This document shows, piece by piece, positions 1 through 7,891 of a stretch of 43,413 nt of DNA. The DNA lies in contig JAKVCY010000113.1 of NCBI GenBank assembly GCA_022448425.1, positions 1 to 43,413 of the forward strand, written 5' to 3'. Origin of the DNA: Thalassotalea sp. (GTDB lineage: Bacteria > Pseudomonadota > Gammaproteobacteria > Enterobacterales > Alteromonadaceae). The notes under the pieces were generated by a model. The model saw only the letters and a list, made by a program, of their open reading frames with translations. It was not told the DNA's origin and did not search any database. A program made the position numbers and the translations under genes. Each line of letters begins with the position of its first letter. The first letter of the stretch is position 1.

Positions 1-134
1 GAAGTATCGAGCCGTAGCCACTCGATACGATAAATTAGCCAGAAACTACCACAGTGTGGTGGCACTGGCTTTTGCACTTATGTGGTTACCGATGTGGGTT
101 GATTAGGATATGTACAGCAAAGATCAACACGCTC
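1..134 (+). mobile_element. Right end of an IS5-family insertion sequence (partial)
   Basis: The window opens inside an IS5-family element whose transposase C-terminus ends at 106. The probable outer end is the AT-mixed sequence after the stop. Read on the minus strand from 134 it begins GAGCGTGTTGATCTTTGC, which resembles the GAG-starting terminal repeats of IS1031/IS427-type IS5 elements. The other terminus and the target duplication lie outside the window, so the exact boundary at 134 is inferred. Confidence 0.5.
2..106 (+). CDS. IS5-family transposase, C-terminal fragment
   Basis: Frame 2 is open from the window edge to a TAG at 104-106 and gives 34 residues that include RAVATRYDKLARNY and a hydrophobic tail. 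The R-x-D-K-L-A-R-N block is the typical C-terminal end of IS5-family DDE transposases, just after the last catalytic glutamate. The rest of the gene, including the catalytic residues, is upstream of the window, so intactness cannot be judged. The match is from memory of the family; an ISfinder search would settle the subgroup. Confidence 0.75.
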   Translation, partial: KYRAVATRYDKLARNYHSVVALAFALMWLPMWVD

Positions 135-191
135 TAGTTAATTTATATACATTATATAGAGTGTACAAACACCCTATCCTTATTGATGTAA

Positions 192-580
192 ACAACTCAA
201 TTAAAATCGCTAGTAGATAATCAGTTCAAACAAATCGAATCTCTACAGAGTTTATATAAAAACTTACCAGATGTTTCATTCGGATTACCAGTGATTTACT
301 AAACATAGATGGACCAATAGAAAAGGAAGGTAAACTGACTCGATATCCCGCAATTCCTGTCCTTAAAGACCGGCTATTTGTTGCCGATTTTACAGCCATA
401 CTTGATGATGTTAATAGAAAAGGAGAACGTGAAGGTGTCGGCATGTGGCTTACAGAGTTTGCACAACTTCAGCATACATTCTTTCATTTAGAGAAAGGAT
501 GTTCTCTACTTAAATTTAGGAAACTGGCATCGGTAACTAAAGTGTGTTCTCGGAGATTAATTGACCAAGTATCGTTCTAA
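192..580 (+). pseudogene. Broken gene of unknown function, split over two frames
   Basis: Two overlapping open stretches without good start codons read like protein. One frame is open from 192 to a TAA at 300-302 and contains QFKQIESLQSLYKNLPDV. A second frame is open from 260 to a TAA at 578-580 and contains RYPAIPVLKDRLFVADF and GVGMWLTEFAQLQHTFFHL. A single frameshift near 300 would join them into one product of roughly 125 residues. It starts just after the presumed end of the IS5 element, so it is probably a remnant left by the insertion. I do not recognise the family. The antisense open frame over 226-444 is low-complexity and looks like a shadow. Confidence 0.35.
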
Positions 581-608
581 ACTAATCAGCTCCATCTAGC
601 TCTTTACT

Positions 609-2099
609 TCAAGCCTTTTGGGGTGATAACTTTGAAAAAAGTTTTGACAAAATATCCAATATAAATGACCAATTGAAAAACCATATATTGGATATTTTTC
701 TCAACAAACATAGCAGCGCAAATACGACAATAGAATAAGAAAAGATACCGATTAGTATCGAGCTAATAAAGTAATAGTAAATACCAATGTCGAAACCTTC
801 GATTAATGATTTAGTAAAACGCAAAGTTAATAACATCGCCATTGTCGCAATGGCGGGTACAACAATGGTTGTAAAATAAACTAATAGTCTAAATTTTAGG
901 GTTATTTTTACAATTAGCATTGTCGCAAATATTATTACGATCCCTATACATGCTCTGTATATTGAGAAATGCTCAGCAGAGCTTATTGTTGTTATGAAGA
1001 GTGCGGATGCTATGAGTAATAGCCCAAGAATATCGATAGTAATGATACCTTTAAAAAGGTTTTTCAGTATAAAAATTTGTTTAAAGGTATTGTTGGTTAA
1101 GAAAACAGCCATCAACAAAGAGAGGTTTGCTAGAATTGGTGCTGCTTCTATCCATTTTTCTCCCAAAACTATACTTACGATTTCTTCAGAGAGAAAAAAA
1201 ATGCCTGCAATGGAAGGGAACAAAAATAAGTAAGCTAAACTTAAGTACTTAAATACCTTATCTTCTAATTCTCGGGTGTTGTCGGCAATCTTAGCGAAAC
1301 TAGAGAATAACGGTGACATTATTGGGGTAATGACCTCTGTAAGAGGCAACATAGAAAACTCTTGGGCAACACTATAGTGGCCAACACTTGTGTTACCGAA
1401 TTTACTACTAATGATAAAAATATCTGCCTTAGAGCGTAAGTAACCCAAAATCGACGAAAGGAAGATCCCTTTAGTAAATTCCCATTGCTCTCTAACATGT
1501 TTCAAGTTCATTGATGGGAAAATGGGAGCTATAAAATAAGAAAGGACTACGTTTGCTATAGTTGCAGCTAAATTGCCCCAGATAAGCGCCCAGTAATTCT
1601 GTAAGTAAAAGGCCAGACTAATTGTAATTGTGAAACTAATAAATTTAACGCAGACATCTAAGTAAGAAAGCTGCTTGAACATCATGTCTTTACGAAAAAG
1701 GATTAACCTTGGTGAGAGAAAATTACTGATAATTGGAACTAAACAGGCGACTCGCAGCACGTCCGATAATATAGGCTCTTCCAATAGGTGCGCAATGTTG
1801 GGTGCGAAAATAAAAACAACGCTAGCCATCAATGATCTTGTTAAAAGATTCAATGTCCAAGCTGACATTAAAAGGCTAGTAGTAACCTTCTTTTTTTTGA
1901 TTATATACTGTTCGGCTCCAGTTTGAGATAGGGCTTGAAAGAGCATAATCACCATTATAGATTGCGCGGCTATCCCAAAATCTTCTGGTGTTAAAATTCT
2001 AACGAGAACTAAGGTGCTGATGATACCTAAACTGCGGGTTACCCATTTTCCAGCTAACTGCCAAAAATAGGAGCCTAATAGCTGGCTACTGAAACTCAA
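609..2099 (-). CDS. Polysaccharide flippase, WzxC-like (second copy in operon)
   Basis: This 496-residue polytopic membrane protein belongs to the oligosaccharide flippase branch of the MVF/MOP superfamily (Polysacc_synt/WzxC type). Such proteins move undecaprenyl-linked repeat units across the inner membrane. The N-terminus carries the typical signature LVRILTPEDFGIAAQSIM followed by GAEQYIIKKK, and about 12 to 14 hydrophobic segments follow. It is the last gene of the minus-strand EPS operon, 16 bp after the sulfotransferase gene. A second flippase with the same RILTPEDFG signature lies at 13156-14637, so the locus has two. The gene looks more AT-rich than the operon's promoter-proximal part. 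No clear terminator is visible after it; the broken gene and IS5 remnant follow. Confidence 0.85.
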   Translation of the reverse strand: MSFSSQLLGSYFWQLAGKWVTRSLGIISTLVLVRILTPEDFGIAAQSIMVIMLFQALSQTGAEQYIIKKKKVTTSLLMSAWTLNLLTRSLMASVVFIFAPNIAHLLEEPILSDVLRVACLVPIISNFLSPRLILFRKDMMFKQLSYLDVCVKFISFTITISLAFYLQNYWALIWGNLAATIANVVLSYFIAPIFPSMNLKHVREQWEFTKGIFLSSILGYLRSKADIFIISSKFGNTSVGHYSVAQEFSMLPLTEVITPIMSPLFSSFAKIADNTRELEDKVFKYLSLAYLFLFPSIAGIFFLSEEIVSIVLGEKWIEAAPILANLSLLMAVFLTNNTFKQIFILKNLFKGIITIDILGLLLIASALFITTISSAEHFSIYRACIGIVIIFATMLIVKITLKFRLLVYFTTIVVPAIATMAMLLTLRFTKSLIEGFDIGIYYYFISSILIGIFSYSIVVFALLCLLRKISNIWFFNWSFILDILSKLFSKLSPQKA

Positions 2100-2115
2100 A
2101 GTTTTTTACCTATAC

Positions 2116-2859
2116 TTACAATCTGGGAATGTCATAGCCAAATCTTTTAAAACCACTGTATTCACATGAAATGAACTCTTTTAGCAACTCAGTATCCCAA
2201 TTGTTAATCGTCTTCTGGTTTTGAGAAACATTTTTCTTTTTCTCTGTAAATAGCTTTCTTCGATCAAAGGAAAGGGATTGAGCTTCAAGAAATATCGCCA
2301 AATCTTCTCGCAGGTTTTCTGCCTTTCCGATAAATTTCACACCAGCAGTAGTATACCACCCAAACATCTCAGTAACGTAACCAGGGCGTTTCACTAGCAA
2401 CTTTTCTACAAACTCATTGAGGCTTTCACTTTTAAGTGAATTAAGTACGGCATTGGGGTGCCAAAGTCCACAATAATCGTATTCTGAGCTCCAGTTATAC
2501 CAATTTTCTGGGACACAATAATTGTAATAGCTTTCTATCCAAGAAACAGGGTTCCTAACGAAGCAAAACATATACGGTATATCTTCTGCTATGGGCTGCT
2601 CTGGTCTAGGGCCATCTAACCAATGATGTGAGTCCTTATTACTTATTATTCTATTTTTCACTTTTGGTATAAACTCACTCGCAACCCTCTTAGCCCTCTG
2701 TGGCCAACCTTGAGGATATAAACACCTGAATACGTCATCGTGCTTTCCAGCTAATGGGGCTTTAACTAATTTTTGCTCTAATAAAAACTGGCTTATGAAG
2801 TTCCCACCAGTTTTCGGAATGTGCAAGAATATCGAGTCATTAATGAGTTTCAGTCCCAT
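2116..2859 (-). CDS. Sulfotransferase-family protein
   Basis: This 247-residue cytoplasmic protein likely transfers sulfate from PAPS to the exported glycan or its precursor. The N-terminal segment FLHIPKTGGNF (residues 11-21) is the 5'-phosphosulfate binding loop of bacterial and Golgi-type sulfotransferases (HIPKTGG). FCFVRNPVSWIESYYNY is the matching 3'-phosphate binding motif (R-N-P...S). Length and motif spacing fit a complete enzyme. It is 9 bp after the SGNH gene and 16 bp before a flippase gene, inside the EPS operon, which suggests a sulfated polysaccharide, common in marine bacteria. The acceptor sugar cannot be read from sequence. Confidence 0.8.
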   Translation of the reverse strand: MGLKLINDSIFLHIPKTGGNFISQFLLEQKLVKAPLAGKHDDVFRCLYPQGWPQRAKRVASEFIPKVKNRIISNKDSHHWLDGPRPEQPIAEDIPYMFCFVRNPVSWIESYYNYCVPENWYNWSSEYDYCGLWHPNAVLNSLKSESLNEFVEKLLVKRPGYVTEMFGWYTTAGVKFIGKAENLREDLAIFLEAQSLSFDRRKLFTEKKKNVSQNQKTINNWDTELLKEFISCEYSGFKRFGYDIPRL

Positions 2860-2868
2860 AATAGATTC

Positions 2869-3588
2869 CTAGGTTAAAGTGGATATTTTCAATGCTAGTA
2901 ATTTGCAATATGTTTTGAGATCGTAATGGTGGTCTAATGGGTTTTTATTTATTAGCTCATCTCTGACAATACCAGTTTGAGGGTTTATACTGTCTTCATC
3001 TAAACTGACAAATTGAAGGCCTAGTTTTTTGCAAAAAGATTCTAGGTCGTTGTTAAATCTTATTGTTAAGTTTGTACGTTCTCTTTGGCTAATGTTTATA
3101 GCAGACCTTTTGAATGCTATCTCTCCAGCGCTTTGATCATCCGAGATAGTTGGCAGAGGGGTGCTAAATACATAAACACTGAACTTTTTCGATAGGTCTA
3201 CAACAAAATCGAAATAGTTATCCAATGCTTTTTGATAGCTCTCTTCAACGGGAATATTTTGAGTTTGGGATTTAAGCCAAATCGCAAAGCCTGTATCAAC
3301 TTCCCCAAGCATGATGAATACTTTTTTACCTTTGTATCTCTGGATAGCATTCTGAAATTTCCTAAGAGCTTTGGTTTTAGAATTTAAGTTTTTTAAACCA
3401 GAGGCCGTGGCACCACCTACAGAACACACAGTAAATCTATATTTTGCAATAGAAAATAACAAATCCAAGCCGCCAAACGCGTTAAAGGCTTCGGTGTGTG
3501 AGTCTCCAAGCACCAAAACTTCTTCTGCAAATGGGTATTTTATTATTTTAGCAATCTTCCTAACAACGCGACTTATTTCTATAACCAT
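2869..3588 (-). CDS. SGNH/GDSL-like hydrolase or esterase
   Basis: This 239-residue protein has a divergent SGNH-hydrolase layout. Block I is VLVLGDSHTEAF with the nucleophile Ser30, a glycine-rich block II follows (VGGATASGL), block III is GEVDTGF instead of the usual GxND, and the C-terminal NPLDHHYD supplies the Asp/His pair near residues 219-221. In polysaccharide loci such proteins remove or transfer acyl groups on sugars. There is no signal peptide, so it probably acts in the cytoplasm or at the membrane face. The start overlaps the upstream glycosyltransferase gene by 10 bp. The altered block III makes catalysis less certain; it may be an acyl-group transferase rather than a hydrolase. 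Confidence 0.65.
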   Translation of the reverse strand: MVIEISRVVRKIAKIIKYPFAEEVLVLGDSHTEAFNAFGGLDLLFSIAKYRFTVCSVGGATASGLKNLNSKTKALRKFQNAIQRYKGKKVFIMLGEVDTGFAIWLKSQTQNIPVEESYQKALDNYFDFVVDLSKKFSVYVFSTPLPTISDDQSAGEIAFKRSAINISQRERTNLTIRFNNDLESFCKKLGLQFVSLDEDSINPQTGIVRDELINKNPLDHHYDLKTYCKLLALKISTLT

Positions 3589-4478
3589 TTTTTAATTTTT
3601 TGTTGAGATAACTTTCTGTAAACGTTGTGATCAAACCTATTGCTACCAATGAAATGTATGAAACTCATGCTACTTATATATTCATTAGATTCAGGAAACT
3701 TGAAGTTTTGGTAGTTAGGCCAAGGTAAAATGCTTGCATCAAGTGTTTTCGATATTAAACACATGGTCGCAGTTTGCTCGCTTCCCCAACCATGCCACGT
3801 TTTACCGATATAACTTTCAATTTCATTTGATAAAGCTTGAATTCCTTCGATGGTAGCGAAGTTCTTAGGGTATCCTGCGAAACCTGCACACGCTCTGAGG
3901 TATTTTGTTCCATCTGCAAAAAAGTGCATTTTATGGAAGTTAATTTCAGCTAAAGGTTGAACATGGATGTTGTTCCATTGGCTAACGATATCCCTAAGAA
4001 GACCAACTTCTACCGCTTTTCCCCAACGATCGCTACCGATTAAAAACCCTTGGTTCTGACTAGCTCTGTCGTGAACATCTACGAGCGGACCTAGCGAGAC
4101 CGTGTCTGAGTCTAATTGTATTACATAGCTAGATTCTGCCAACTTTTGGATTCTAAATAGTCGTTTCCAAGATATGTAAGAAGGGCATCCGTGAGTATCA
4201 ACATTATTTGCGTCAGTAATGTTGATGCTCGGGATATGTTCTCTCAATGTCACTAAGTCTTGCTCAGTTAGTGAACCATCATTGATGGCTTCGATTGTGC
4301 CATAGCCAAAGTTTTCCATAAAAGACTTTATGGCAACCAAATACATAGCCACCGTATTGTGGCTGACCATGGAAACAATTGTAACTGACTTATCTTGACG
4401 GTATTTAATTGCTCTTGTACTTAGTACTTTTTTAACCGTTTGATCAAAGAGAAATTTATTTAAGTTTTTTAATAACAT
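3579..4478 (-). CDS. Glycosyltransferase-like protein (GT-A fold, DxD)
   Basis: This 299-residue protein is a likely cytoplasmic glycosyltransferase of the EPS operon. After a short N-terminal region it has a beta-strand VTIVSMVSH, then a nucleotide-binding-like segment. VIQLDSDTVSLGPL carries a D123-S-D125 motif of the kind that binds the metal and nucleotide sugar in GT-A enzymes. An aromatic-rich C-terminal half (YPKNFATIEG, TWHGWGSEQTA) could form the acceptor site; the W-G-S-E-Q-T-A stretch resembles the late acidic motif of GT8/GT2-like proteins. I cannot place it in a CAZy family. It follows the ligase gene by 33 bp and overlaps the SGNH gene by 10 bp. Confidence 0.6.
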   Translation of the reverse strand: MLLKNLNKFLFDQTVKKVLSTRAIKYRQDKSVTIVSMVSHNTVAMYLVAIKSFMENFGYGTIEAINDGSLTEQDLVTLREHIPSINITDANNVDTHGCPSYISWKRLFRIQKLAESSYVIQLDSDTVSLGPLVDVHDRASQNQGFLIGSDRWGKAVEVGLLRDIVSQWNNIHVQPLAEINFHKMHFFADGTKYLRACAGFAGYPKNFATIEGIQALSNEIESYIGKTWHGWGSEQTATMCLISKTLDASILPWPNYQNFKFPESNEYISSMSFIHFIGSNRFDHNVYRKLSQQKIKKWL

Positions 4479-4511
4479 CAGTTGGCAATGCTCCGCAGAT
4501 TGCTTTGTGGG

Positions 4512-5810
4512 TTAACAGGGGGAGGCAGACTTTGCTTTCAGAATTTTGAGCTGCTTGGATAGTGCGACTGGTAAAGCTAATATTATGAAAACTAAATCAA
4601 TATAGGCAATACTTATAGTCAGACCTCCAAATGCAAAAGCAAATAAAGAAACTTGCAGCATAGAAGCTAGCTTGAATTGCCAATACTCTTTGTGTTTGGT
4701 GAGGGAGCGCCGAATATTTGAAAGCGTTACAAATGCAGAAACGAAAAGCCCCACATACAAAACAAATCCAACGAGACCTTGTTCTCCTAATACTTGAAAA
4801 TAAATACTGTGGGCAGCATAGGCTTTAGTAGGTACTGCATTTATCGAAATAATACTATCTTTATCTATGAACTGGGCATAGTAATTCCAATATTCACCTA
4901 GTTGCGGTCCCTTAAACCCTAAACCAAAAAAAGGATTTTCGAGAGCTACTTGATGATTGATTTTCCATGCAGCAACTCGTGTTGTAAATGAACTATCTTG
5001 ATCTGCTGTTTTGACAGTATTCATTCTATCCATCCATGACTGTCCCATTAGTTTAAACACTAAAAGTAGCACTACGCCATATACAGGAATTAGTTTGAGT
5101 TTATATGTGCTTTTCCACCAAAAATATAGGCTAATAAAAAATAACGTAATAACACCGCCACGAGATTGTGTAGAAAGTATGGCAAACACGATTAGTAACA
5201 TTGCAACCAGCATTCCACGCTTCACCCACTTATTTTTAAATTGTTCTCTCGCAAAATTGGCTAAAGGAAGTATTGTACAGAGTGCGATAGCGAAGTGATT
5301 GTTATCTGAAAGTATGTGGCCTCCAGGCCCCTTTGCTTGGTGAAAAAAGCCTGAATTGACCCACTTTAGCGCCTCTATTACTCCGGTAGCTCCAATTGAT
5401 ATGGTCAATAAAAAAGTAAAGAATAAGAAGTGATTTTTCTTGTTCAAGACTAACGTAATCATGAAAAATAAAAGTATCGCTTTCCAGAAATTGCTCCAAT
5501 CCTTTTCAACCAAAAACTCTGGTGCGACGGCCAATTGTGATGAAATGAATACATGAAAAAAGAAAAGGGCAATTATTATTACTGTTGTGTTAGCCTGAAA
5601 CTTCAATTGATCTTTGAATCTTATACACATTAAAATTGCAATTAAGGCGAATGTGAGATTGTAACGTATGAGAAGCGCGGCGAAGCCATACAACCAATCG
5701 ACAAGAACAAATAAACTTGACCATGCCATAATACTGACAGCGATGAAGGGTTTACGAAAAGCCGCGTGCAATAGAAACGGCAGAAAAAACATAAAAGCTA
5801 TATCACGCAT
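4512..5810 (-). CDS. O-antigen ligase-like protein, exosortase-A-associated type
   Basis: This 432-residue integral membrane protein has about 10 to 12 transmembrane segments and belongs to the Wzy/O-antigen ligase (PF04932) superfamily. The N-terminus MRDIAFMFFLPFLL with FRKPFIAV and WLYGFA, and the internal GPGGHILSDNNHFAIAL, closely resemble the putative O-glycosylation ligase of PEP-CTERM/exosortase-A loci (TIGR03097). The periplasmic loop before ENPFFGLGFKGP and the AAHSIYFQVLGEQGLVGF segment match the catalytic loop region with its conserved His. It would ligate or polymerise the repeat unit in the periplasm. Its ATG overlaps the TAA of a 28-codon upstream ORF (TAATG), so translation is probably coupled. 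No exosortase gene is in the window. Confidence 0.75.
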   Translation of the reverse strand: MRDIAFMFFLPFLLHAAFRKPFIAVSIMAWSSLFVLVDWLYGFAALLIRYNLTFALIAILMCIRFKDQLKFQANTTVIIIALFFFHVFISSQLAVAPEFLVEKDWSNFWKAILLFFMITLVLNKKNHFLFFTFLLTISIGATGVIEALKWVNSGFFHQAKGPGGHILSDNNHFAIALCTILPLANFAREQFKNKWVKRGMLVAMLLIVFAILSTQSRGGVITLFFISLYFWWKSTYKLKLIPVYGVVLLLVFKLMGQSWMDRMNTVKTADQDSSFTTRVAAWKINHQVALENPFFGLGFKGPQLGEYWNYYAQFIDKDSIISINAVPTKAYAAHSIYFQVLGEQGLVGFVLYVGLFVSAFVTLSNIRRSLTKHKEYWQFKLASMLQVSLFAFAFGGLTISIAYIDLVFIILALPVALSKQLKILKAKSASPC

Positions 5811-5896
5811 TATTCATCGTCCTCATGTTTATCAAACCAATAAGCGCTATAAATAACAGCGGCAAGAAAACATAAAAATAGTAAACCTTCTATCAT
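5810..5896 (-). CDS. 28-residue single-span membrane microprotein
   Basis: A short ORF runs from an ATG at 5896-5894 to a TAA at 5812-5810. It encodes a hydrophobic helix (IEGLLFLCFLAAVIYSAYW) followed by an acidic tail (FDKHEDDE). Its start lies 5 bp after the stop of the glycosyltransferase gene, and its stop overlaps the ATG of the ligase gene as TAATG. This is exactly how a real, translationally coupled cistron would sit. The ribosome binding site is weak (GAAGTA). The predicted product is one membrane helix with a short charged cytoplasmic or periplasmic tail. Function is unknown; it could be a subunit or stabiliser of the adjacent ligase, or only a coupling leader. Confidence 0.55.
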   Translation of the reverse strand: MIEGLLFLCFLAAVIYSAYWFDKHEDDE

Positions 5897-5901
5897 AAAT
5901 T

Positions 5902-6876
5902 TTACTTCAAAAGCTCTAGTTGAGATTCTATATCGGCTATGAATTCTTTTTTCAGCTGTTCGAAATGCAATTTGTTTCCTGAAGTTCTTTGCTGATCTGC
6001 TGCCAATGATAATGAAAGTTCCTTTACTTTGTCAGAAAAATCTTCCTCATCCACATAAAAAAGTTCGCTTAAATAACGTTCTGATTTCGATTTTACCTTA
6101 ATAAAGTAGTTTGCGTTCTTAGGAACAAGCTCATTCATCGGTGGTGCGTCAGTTACCATAAGTAAAGCGCCTGTAGATAGTGCTTCAACAATATTATGCC
6201 CAAATCCCTCTGATTCAGAAGGGCAAAGGTGTATTTGATGGCTATTCATCAATCTTTTTAACTCATCTTCAGCAACAAACTTGTCGATAATATCGATGTT
6301 CGCTGATTGATAGGCTTTATGCGCCGGGTTTCTACTGAGTATGGTAACGGTTGGCCACTGAGGATTTTTCTGCCAAATATTGAGTATTGCTTGTGTACCT
6401 TTCTGCTCGCTTTTACCTGCAATATGAATAAAAGAGTTTGGTTTTTTTTCTATTGCTCCGTCATACATGTCTCGCGAGCAAAAGCCCACATAGTGAATAT
6501 TGTTCGTGAGATGTGATAGTCGCTCTACCGCATAGCGTGTTTTACACCAAATATGAATGTTAGGTGTAATGGCTTGTAACGTGCCACTTCGCAACCATTC
6601 CTGGTTGGGAATAAAAATATTCTCATCTGAAAATGGTGCAACTTCTTGATAAATTTCTTCTAAATGAAAGGTTATTTGACGATTACGCAGTAGATATCTA
6701 TCTACTAATAGCCTCATCAATAACGTAGCATTTTTCAATTTTGAAGCGCTGCCCGAAAAGTTTCGGATATAGGTGCTTTCGCCATAAATTTCCGTTAAGG
6801 CTTCACTTAATATCAGAGCGTCATTAGTGAGGCCCTGGGAATTTCCCGACATGATGTTGAATGTTAAATTATTCAT
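5902..6876 (-). CDS. Glycosyltransferase, GT4-like
   Basis: This 324-residue GT-B-fold glycosyltransferase (group 1) is probably cytoplasmic and adds one sugar to the lipid-linked repeat unit. The C-terminal half has the standard features: a beta-strand FIHIAGKSEQKGTQAIL with the K...KG donor-phosphate region, WPTVTILSRNP, and the CPSESEGFGHNIVEALS segment that contains the E-x7-E motif contacting the sugar nucleotide, then APPMNELV. The N-terminal half is shorter than average for the family, but the ATG at 6876 follows the lipoprotein stop by only 11 bp, so the start seems right. It is followed after 5 bp by the microprotein ORF. Confidence 0.82.
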   Translation of the reverse strand: MNNLTFNIMSGNSQGLTNDALILSEALTEIYGESTYIRNFSGSASKLKNATLLMRLLVDRYLLRNRQITFHLEEIYQEVAPFSDENIFIPNQEWLRSGTLQAITPNIHIWCKTRYAVERLSHLTNNIHYVGFCSRDMYDGAIEKKPNSFIHIAGKSEQKGTQAILNIWQKNPQWPTVTILSRNPAHKAYQSANIDIIDKFVAEDELKRLMNSHQIHLCPSESEGFGHNIVEALSTGALLMVTDAPPMNELVPKNANYFIKVKSKSERYLSELFYVDEEDFSDKVKELSLSLAADQQRTSGNKLHFEQLKKEFIADIESQLELLK

Positions 6877-6887
6877 ACTGCTTATAT

Positions 6888-7865
6888 CTACTGAGCTTCA
6901 ACACTTGCTAAAGGTTTTGATGGTGTGCTGGGTAAGGTGAGTTTGATAAATACTGGTGCTCGATTGTGGTCCCAGCCTCCTAAATACATATTGCCTAAAT
7001 CATCTTTAGTTATTGTGCCCCAAAGGCCTGGTAAATTGATGTCGATGTCATGTGCAATACTCAGTTGATTTTGCGTTTCGTAATTGACCCAAGCGTATTT
7101 TCGCTTTTTGTTTTCTGTGTATTGACTAAGGCCTGTAACCATGATTTTTCCCGCAAGCGGAAACAGAGGCGCGGTGTAAGGTGAGTCGACTTCATGCATA
7201 TTACCTTTTAATGTTAACTTCTCGCCTCCACTAGCATTTAACGCAAGTTGGTATAAGCCTCCGTCGCTGGTGGTGAAGTATATATCCCCATTCTCCAGTG
7301 CCGTATATGCAATAATGCCATGGTGATATTTAATCGGATCTTTTTGGTAGCTCGTCATAGGGTAGCTACCGAGCAGCCTTAGCTCGGTGTCATAATGGTT
7401 TAAATTAACGACTAACTCATTGAAGTCATTCAATTGCAAGCTTGGAACAAAAGCGTGCCCATTTTCATCAACAACAAAGTTTCGGCTGACATGTGTAGAT
7501 GTCGAACCAATGGTTATTTGCTTAAATTCGTTGGTTTGTGTGTCGTATTGATAAAGATAAGCGGTGCCAGTGTCTCCGCCGTGTGTTGATACGCCAAAGT
7601 AGATGCTACCATTGTCGTCTCTGCCGACTCCACCCCAAATAGCGTTAGTGTGTTCAGGGGCACGAAAATTTATTTGGCTAACTGTGGGTACATCAAAGCT
7701 AGCATCGTTTAGTGGAATAAATTTGGTGCCAAGACTCGCATCAAAAGCTCTGCGTTCGGAAAGTAGTTCGGCTGAATCTGAGTTAATGCTTCTATCTTCA
7801 TGTTTACCTGAACAACCGCCCAGAAGCACGGAAATGAAAACTGAACTGGCAAACAAATAACGCAT
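6888..7865 (-). CDS. Lipoprotein with beta-propeller-like sequence
   Basis: This 325-residue protein starts with MRYLFASSVFISVLLGGCSG, a clear lipoprotein signal peptide with lipobox LGGC and the acylated Cys at position 18. The mature part has recurring short beta-rich units with G-x-I/L-Y-F or aromatic-Asp-x-x-x-G patterns (DNGSIYFGVST, NGDIYFTTSDGGLYQL, DLGNMYLGGWDHN), the look of a beta-propeller of the SMP-30/NHL kind. It would be a periplasmic or outer-membrane-associated sugar-binding or scaffolding protein. It follows the PHP-domain gene by 26 bp and precedes the GT4 gene by 11 bp, so it is part of the EPS operon. No catalytic residues can be named. Confidence 0.7.
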   Translation of the reverse strand: MRYLFASSVFISVLLGGCSGKHEDRSINSDSAELLSERRAFDASLGTKFIPLNDASFDVPTVSQINFRAPEHTNAIWGGVGRDDNGSIYFGVSTHGGDTGTAYLYQYDTQTNEFKQITIGSTSTHVSRNFVVDENGHAFVPSLQLNDFNELVVNLNHYDTELRLLGSYPMTSYQKDPIKYHHGIIAYTALENGDIYFTTSDGGLYQLALNASGGEKLTLKGNMHEVDSPYTAPLFPLAGKIMVTGLSQYTENKKRKYAWVNYETQNQLSIAHDIDINLPGLWGTITKDDLGNMYLGGWDHNRAPVFIKLTLPSTPSKPLASVEAQ

Positions 7866-7891
7866 ATAAATTCATTTATGATTATTGCTAT

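Noticed and set aside
226..444. Minus-strand ORF of 72 codons near the IS5 remnant
   Set aside because: Low-complexity Ser/Arg-rich product without a ribosome binding site; the plus-strand frames over the same bases read much more like protein.
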